From: Telmatactis stephensoni
Taxonomy: Eukaryota > Cnidaria > Anthozoa > Actiniaria > Isophelliidae
DNA: 64,000 nucleotides
Assembly (NCBI GenBank): GCA_029948255.1
Contig: JALIZF010001679.1
Span: forward strand, 62,001 to 126,000
Direction of reading: 5' to 3'
Shown here: one piece after another, positions 57,681 through 64,000 of the stretch
Numbering within the stretch: position 1 is the stretch's first letter
Layout of the letters: every line of letters starts with the position of its first letter
Notes under the pieces: generated by a model
Told to the model about the DNA's origin: nothing
Seen by the model: only the letters and a program-made list of their open reading frames with translations
The model's database searches: none
Made by a program: the position numbers and the translations under genes

Positions 57681-58298
57681 TTTCTGACTTCTTTTTTCTT
57701 CTTTTTTTCCGTTTCTTTCCAAAGCTTTAAGTTAAAGTTACATCTTTTTGAACTTGGTTTTAAATGTTTGGTGTTTTTAATATTTTTTCTGATAAATTTC
57801 ATTTTCATTTTTTATTTTCAATTATAATTATTCATATATCTCACTGCATTGTTTCTGTGGGGTGCATTTCCTAAACATTACAAATTTCTTTCTTTTTTTT
57901 TTTCTTTTTTCCTTTTCTTTTTTCGAATGTCCGGACGTCTTTTCCTATTTTTTTTCTTTTTTCAAATATCAGGACTTTTTTTTTTCGCAAGTGATAATAT
58001 TTTTACTTTTAAATACCTATTTGAATAATAAAATTGGAAACCATTTCTTACAAAATTCCTGACTTACATTAGAATTTGTCCCCGTAGCAATTCAAATCGC
58101 TTTGATTTGATTTTATGCATGTAGCAAATACATACAGTTATTTTAACCTACACTAAGCCCACACCATGCATAGAAAATACAGCAAATAATGGCAATGTGG
58201 CATGGGAAGAGACAGTTGAATACCGCCGAATATACAACGACTTCCCTGCTTTCTGATTGGCTGCATTTCCTATGGTGTGGGATAAAACACGACATAAT

Positions 58299-58725
58299 GC
58301 CTGGTTCACGCTAACGACGCAAGACGACGCAAGATAACACAAGACGACGCAAGACAACGGAAAACCACGCAAGACCACGCACGATGACTCAACACAACGC
58401 ATGCAAGACGACGCAAGACAACGCAAGACGAAGCAAGACGAAGCAAGACGACGCAAGACGACGCAAAACAACGCAAGACACGCAAGACAACGCAAGACAA
58501 CGCAAGACAACGAAAGACGAAGCAAGACGAAACAAGACAACGCAAGACGCGCGACGAAAGACATGCAGCGAAAGACGACGCAAGACGATGCAAGACGACG
58601 CAAGCCCTCGCAAGAAAAATATAACCTTCCGTTCTTTTGCGCTAGCGTTTATGCTTGCGTCGCTACTTTTACAAAAGTGAAAACAAGAGCTTGGCGTTGT
58701 CTTGCTTCGATAGTGAAAACCAGGC
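58299..58725. mobile_element. MITE with internal CGCAAGACAA minisatellite
   Basis: GCCTGGTTCACGCTAACGAC and its inverted counterpart ending GAAAACCAGGC bound a block of about 30 short CGCAAGACGA/CGCAAGACAA units (58318-58610). The array is open in several frames on both strands, hence spurious frames of 95-151 codons. Confidence 0.8.
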
Positions 58726-59044
58726 TATCATTTTCACTGTTCTCCGATTGTGCTGTATGTGCCACCTGATTGACGTATACCAGAACGTTTCATTTGAACA
58801 CGCAAATAGGGGTGAGGGGAGGAGAGGGATGAGGGAAAGAGGTAACAAGCTATCCCTGAGTTCCGAGACTTAAATAAGCATTAATTTTTTTTAAACTCAA
58901 CATTTGCCATGACGTTTGAAAAAATCAGTCATTTTGAGAGCATTTCTAACAGGGTATATTTGGCTTTCAACCTGGAAATGACCGTTACTAGACATAATCC
59001 ACAGATAATCAGACTGGGAAGCCTGTGGCAGCTGTGCTTGTGAA

Positions 59045-59275
59045 AGAGTGTTGCCCCGTGAAAGATTTTAGTTGCCTGTGAAAGACTTGTGTACTGTGAA
59101 ACTTTGTTAGTGTTCTGTGAAAGCTTAATTGATGTGTTCCACGAAACTTTGTTGTGTTCAGTGAAAGCTTGTTGTGTTCCACGAAACTTTATTGTGTTCA
59201 GTGAAAGATTGTTGTGTTCCACGAAACTTTGTTGTGTTCTGTGAAAAACTGTTGTGTTCCATAAAACTTTGTTGT
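59045..59275. repeat. GTGAAAGNTTGTTGTGTTCC tandem repeat
   Basis: Alternating GTGAAAGCTTGTTGTGTTCC and ACGAAACTTTGTTGTGTTC units of 18-19 bp, about 12 copies. Confidence 0.85.
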
Positions 59276-59329
59276 GTTTTCAAAGCAATTTTGCATTGTG
59301 TTTTGCCCCTGTGGCATGGGCCACCGTGA

Positions 59330-60122
59330 GGCCCGGACACACGGTGCAACATTTCACATCGCGCGTAACACAATGTTACAGCGTGTGTCCACCCATTCCA
59401 ATGTTTCGCAAAACGTTGGGCGCAACAGCCGCAGAAGTAGGATCGAGTTCTACTTCTGTAACTAGCTGTCCCGAACTGTTGCGCGCAACATTGCACGAGA
59501 TGTTTCATGCAGTGGTGGACGTACTAATAGACTAGACGCAAAACTGAAAAAGTCGATCGCAAAAAGTGCAGAAGGCATTTTGGGGTAGAGGCTAGTAACA
59601 TAACTATTCTAAACTAATTTGTCATGCTGAATGCGAATATGACAGCAACCAAGACGTATTCTGCAATCTTATACGTGTAAATGACGTATTTTGTGAATTG
59701 TTACAGTCATTTCATACTAACGGCTTTTTCATGTAATTCCACAAGTTCCCAAACTTAAAAACAATTACTATAGCTGAAAAGAGCATATCAAAATCAGTAA
59801 AACTGTGAAGTTTGAAGGATATAAGTTGAAAAATCAAGGAGATACGAATTTTCAAAAATCGAAATTTGTTTGCCTATCTCTTGCATAACGTACTGTAAGT
59901 GTTTTCATACAAAATTTTGTTGATTGCAGAATACGTCTTGGTAACAGTCATATTCGCATTCATCATGAAAAATCGGTTTAGAATAGTTATTTTATCAGCC
60001 TCTACCCCAAAATGCCTCCAGTTATCTGATTTTTCGAAATGCGCCTAGTCTATAACGGTGCGAACGTGTTGCGCGCGGTGTTTCAGCAAATGTTTCGGGA
60101 AAAGTTGCGCCGTGTGTTCGAG
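59330..60122. mobile_element. Nested MITE: ACACACGGTGCAAC element interrupted by a second fold-back
   Basis: The outer ends GGCCCGGACACACGGTGCAA and TTGCGCCGTGTGTTCGAGCC pair and share ACACGGTGCAA with the 4264-4660 MITE. Inside, 59529-60055 is a separate fold-back: ACTAGACGC / GCGCCTAGTC ends, then TTTTGGGGTAGAGGCTAG / CAGCCTCTACCCCAAAA and CCAAGACGTATTCTGCAAT / ATTGCAGAATACGTCTTGG arms. Confidence 0.8.
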
Positions 60123-61005
60123 CCTTTATTGAACTTACAAACTGAAACTCATGCAGTTGCACTTTTACCAATATCGAGATGGTCTTCTTATTTCTGGCAT
60201 TCATTTTGACGGTGCTGCCTGATTTACGGAAGACAGGTCACGTGACCTGTTAGTGCAAGTCCCCCATTACTCTACCTGAAGTCAGTTAAATGAGGTTATT
60301 TTTTATAAGACAAAATGAAATGCTTCATGTAACAGAAAACTAGAGTGCAACGTTTAAAAATATTATCATAGGCGGCGGAGGCAGAGGGGACAGGGGGCTT
60401 GATTCAGTTATCTTTGCTTACCGTTGTTATGGCAGCACAAATCAAAGTGAAATAGACAAAAATCAAAACTTTGATCAGTTTATATGCTACACCACAGTTG
60501 AGAGAGGAGACTGCATGGAAATACCCACAGCTCAAAACCATACAAGTTAATTGTTAATTGAATTTGGTACAAGCATAGTTAATATGGTACAAGTTATCAC
60601 TATTTGGTGGTCAAAACAGTTTTTCTTGGCTCCAGGTGGTTTAGGTCTGACCACCACCTCTGCCACAGAGTTGTTGGTGTCCTAAAAAATACTGAAATTT
60701 TTTTTGAAAAACTATACCATTTCAAAATTAATTGGGCTACCTGTGTAACAACGCAAACAATCTCCACTCTCCCCACCCCAGTGTTTGTTATCCGCAATTC
60801 AGAATGACCGTGGGCTCATGTCCACCATTGTCTTGACGCTCTTTGCCATGTGATAAAGACCTGAGTGAAGTGAAAAGATTGGGGGACTATATGTCCAAAA
60901 GAACGCCACTTTTTCAACAGAACGCCATCAAATTGTGATGCTTACATGTCCTAGGTATTCTTTAAGGTAGCTTTTGACAAAGAGTTGTCTAAAACGTTGC
61001 GAAAA

Positions 61006-63650
61006 ATGGCGAAGAGAAAGAGAGAATCGACTGGGCCAAGCGAGGTTGGTGATTCTGGCGCGAAAACTCCAGATGAAAATCCAGACCAAGAAAGCTCTAG
61101 TTCTGCCGTTGGAAAAGAAAGAAAGCGAAGAAAACTGTCTTCTACGAGAAGCAGCGACCCTGTGAGTAAAGAAATGTCAATAATTTTTTTGACAAGTTTG
61201 TATTTTGACGTGATTTTGATGTGCAGTGTTTCATAACGTAAACATGAAGTCGAACTACGCATTCGTTTAAAAACTTGCAAAAATGGGCCCAATATCTCCA
61301 GAACTATTCATAAATTTCTTAGAATAGCAGAAAAAAATTGTTTTAGTTTGTGAAGGAGATTTTAGCTTTAAACTGCGATATAGTGCTTATTGGATGTACT
61401 TGAACTTTTATGGTATTTTTGCCGTTTTAATTACGCGCGCGAAGATTTTATAAATAGAACAACTTGGAAAGTTCTCTTGACAATTTTTAGATTTTTCTTG
61501 TTATTGTGGTGATTTTTTTAAACATTTAATCATTAATACTCAAATAAAAATTCCAACATTAACTATGTTTACAGAATTTTCACAAAAAATAGTTTTTTGT
61601 TTAAATACAAGAAGTTTTTAAATAATAAAACAATATTTTTGGACAAATGCAACTCAATTTGTTCATCTTTATAATATAAAAATATAGTTTTTTAGTGGTT
61701 TCTCGAATTCTTTTGGGGGTAGGAAGAGATAGTTGTTTTGATATAAATAATATATTGTTGTCTCTGTAAATTCATTTCTTATGCATGTTATTTGTATTTG
61801 TGTAATTGTTTAATTGTTTTTATACACAGTGGCTTCTTGTACGTCATTTGTACATCGACTTCCTATTGGTGTGTTAGAGATGCAAAAAAAAAATGTTTTT
61901 GTATTTAGAGATATCAAAGAAATTGTTGATTTGTTATAGTTATTAACAAACACACAAGATGGACTTGAAAGTTGTTTGGAGATGGGTTGAGGAGTTTTTC
62001 TTCTCTCATAACACATAGTGTATACTGTGAAAAGCACCATGGTCGAATGTCTGTGCATGTTCCAGATTTTGCAGGGCAGCATGAAGCCCTCTTGAAGCTT
62101 AGTGGTGATTGGTGTAAAAAACAATGGTCTTTTGAAAAGGGCAAATGAAAACATTGAATCCTATTGTACTGCATTGGCCAATCAGAAAATGTGTTCAAAC
62201 CCACTTCATGCTATCCAGATTTTGAGGGCTTTGGTGTGGCCACATCTTGACCACAGGAAGCCCATAAAATATCTATTTTTTAATTTTTTTTTTGTATTAG
62301 TACTATTTTGGAGTTTTTAATCTTATTGAGTAATTGTTCAAAAAAATATAGAATAAGCAAACTTATTATACCATAATGTGACATGAATTTATGTGAATAA
62401 GGTGTCATTTGAGGGTCAATATGGGACGGTAATACCCTCTAGAAATCCAGTTTGTGTATTCGGCCCTGTATGATGTCAAGGCTTCAAACCGGTTTGATGG
62501 TTTCCCGCATGCACTGGTTTGCTAAAAGGGCTGTTTTGATAATAAAAATACTGTTTAAAAACAGTGAAAAAGCAATCGTATAATAAATCCTTTATTAGAT
62601 ATTTTCTTGTGTATTACTGGCTGACATTTTACTAATTGCTCGCATATTGCCTCACCTAAAGGCTCTGCAAAATACATACATACCCAACTCGTAAAATATC
62701 AGTCTGTAATACACAAGAAAATATGTAATAAGTGGTACATGTATATATTCCAAAAGGTATCATAAAATCTTTATTTTAGCTATTGTTTTTCTTTTTGATA
62801 AATCTTATAAATCCTTTTTGGGTTTCTTGTGGTCTTAATATTAGTGCTGGAGATCGGGTAAAATCACAAATTTGAACAGGTGACGCATCTTCAATTTGCA
62901 TGACTCATTGAATATTTTGTTTACTAGAGATTAATATATTACCTTACAGAATATAAAGCTTAGACTGGCTGTCAAAGTTGTCTTTCATTTTTGACCAAAT
63001 GTTTTTCTTAAGAATTTGTACCTACATGTAGGCTTGCTCAGATGGAAAACATTGGACTGCAGTGTTACTGTGAAAAGGCTTTTGGCAGGGGGAAAGGAAA
63101 AGGGTTTGTAGAGGGGAAAAGGCTGGCATGGCTGGCCAAGTGGTAAGAGCACCAGTCTTTCACCACTGTAGTCCGGGTTCAAATCTCTGCTTGGACATCA
63201 GATCATATGTGAATTGAGTTTGTTTGATGTGTTGTTCTCTACCATGCCACAAGAGTTTTTTCTCCGGGTTCCCGGTTTTTCCTCCCTCAGCAAAAATCAA
63301 CATGTGAGTTGAGCGATGTATGAAAAATACTTAATGTCGAGGTAGTGAGTGTGAGTGTCAGCAGAAGAATAGCCACTATGTGGATCTGCTGTAGAAAATT
63401 ATTTATTTATTATTCATTTATTATTTATTTACTCATAAAAGGGGAAAGGAGATATATGTGGTGTACCTTGAAACTTTGTTTGGATTGCCTTGCATTGGTT
63501 GGTATTGTCACTCTGTGATTATTAAATTTCATTACTAATTAACTTTGTCTAGGCTGACATTTGTGCTGAGCTTTATGAGTCAATCAGGAACTACAGAACA
63601 GATGATGGAAGAGTTCTCTGTGAGGCTTTGATAAGGGTTCCTAAGAGAAG
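61006..63650 (+). CDS. PBRM1: Polybromo-1 (PBRM1/BAF180), N-terminal two coding exons, partial
   Basis: Exon 1 (61006-61161) encodes 52 residues: a basic, Ser-rich head starting MAKRKRESTG with a second cluster KERKRRKLSS. Both look like nuclear localisation signals and match the polybromo N-terminus in style. Exon 2 (63553-63650) reads ICAELYESIRNYRTDDGRVL, then CEALIRVPKR. This is the opening helix of polybromo bromodomain 1 (human ELYNTIRDYKDEQGRLLCEL). The frame passes intact across a 2.4-kb intron and leaves exon 2 in phase 2. The gene continues past the right edge. Polybromo is the acetyl-lysine-reading subunit of PBAF SWI/SNF complexes. An upstream in-frame non-ATG extension exists but the ATG at 61006 is the natural start. 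Confidence 0.92.
63121..63420 (+). repeat. tRNA-derived SINE in PBRM1 intron 1
   Basis: Head TGGCCAAGTGGTAAGAGCAC (A box) and CGGGTTCAAATCTC (B box) at tRNA spacing, a body with CTCCGGGTTCCCGG, and a TTATTTATTATTCATTTATT tail. Plus orientation. The downstream body is not tRNA. Confidence 0.8.
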
Positions 63651-64000
63651 GTACATCAATATTGGTCTGTTATGAAAACCAGACATTAAAATATAAATAG
63701 ACCAGTTAATGGTTATACTGTATGTTACTCAATGCTGTTTTTGATTTTGCAAAATATATACAGAACTTTGCACAAAATCCAGTGGAAATCAAAAGTATTT
63801 GCTTTGTTCATTCACATGCACCTCTCTGGTTCATTTGAGTGTATTCCTTGCATTGCCTTGCCCTGTTGCCAACACCATAATGAATGCGGAGTAGATTTTG
63901 TATGACTGTGAAAATGGCATGGTTACGGCAAAAATTTTGAATGTTTTCGTAAGACATTACGGCACTGACATGGATACAGCATGGTGCAGTCCATTTCATA
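63651..64000 (+). other. PBRM1 intron 2, cut by the window edge
   Basis: Begins GTACAT after exon 2. No further exon of bromodomain 1 (expected to encode an RRxxPDYYxVV-like stretch) is visible before position 64000. Confidence 0.7.

Larger units (their letters stand above)
51315..61005. other. 9.7-kb gene-poor region rich in fold-back elements
   Basis: After the coiled-coil stop there is a candidate poly(A) signal (AATAAA, 51465-51470) and then no exon chain I can support. The interval holds elements at 51870-52061, 53092-53229, 55370-57099, 58299-58725 and a nested pair at 59330-60122, SINE-like Pol III boxes near 57370, and several short tandem arrays. Reading frames here, for example 57486-57827 and 58148-58603, are low-complexity or repeat-derived. 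Confidence 0.65.

Noticed and set aside
57486..57827. 113-codon Phe/Ser-rich plus-strand frame
   Set aside because: Encoded by T-rich low-complexity sequence (CTTTTTTTCTTTTT); composition typical of chance.
58148..58769. Several 74-151 codon frames rich in SCVVLRCL or ARRKTTQD motifs
   Set aside because: Translations of the CGCAAGAC minisatellite in all frames.
63121..63195. Possible tRNA gene (GGCCAAGTGGTAAGAGC head)
   Set aside because: The downstream body and ATTT tail show it is a SINE head.

Overview
The window is animal nuclear DNA: AT-rich, intron-dense and full of small fold-back DNA transposons and tRNA-derived SINEs. The gene content, the frequent TACATGTA-like words and the retained minor-spliceosome introns suggest an anthozoan cnidarian, probably a stony coral. 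That assignment is an inference; the exon models come directly from reading splice sites and frames.

Layout from left to right. (1) 13-3037, minus: a THEM4-like acyl-CoA thioesterase in 4 exons, with a likely mitochondrial leader. (2) 5468-12293, minus: twinfilin, 10 exons and 352 aa, including one U12-type AT-AC intron. (3) 13220-20656, plus: GDP-mannose pyrophosphorylase B (GMPPB), 10 exons and 360 aa, head-to-head with twinfilin across 0.9 kb. (4) 22242-43308, minus: the E3 ubiquitin ligase RNF123/KPC1, 36 exons, tail-to-tail with GMPPB. It has two U12-type introns and an apparent one-base frame disruption in the last (RING) exon. (5) about 44564/44924-51314, plus: an unrecognised coiled-coil protein of about 534 aa, head-to-head with RNF123. 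(6) 51315-61005: a roughly 10 kb gene-poor stretch of nested fold-back elements, including a 1.73 kb near-perfect palindrome bounded by TTAA. (7) from 61006, plus: the first two coding exons of polybromo-1 (PBRM1), running off the right edge.

The genes belong to unrelated pathways: thioester metabolism, actin capping and sequestering, GDP-mannose synthesis, ubiquitin ligation and chromatin remodelling. Their linkage is what stands out. GMPPB and RNF123 are convergent neighbours here as on human 3p21.31, and TWF2 and PBRM1 are also on human 3p21, so this looks like a fragment of an ancient linkage group. The introns hold several minisatellites, among them a GGTAAGTGG-type repeat that resembles arrays of 5' splice sites and recurs in three introns of two genes. 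I found no CRISPR array, rRNA gene, viral gene or convincing functional tRNA gene.
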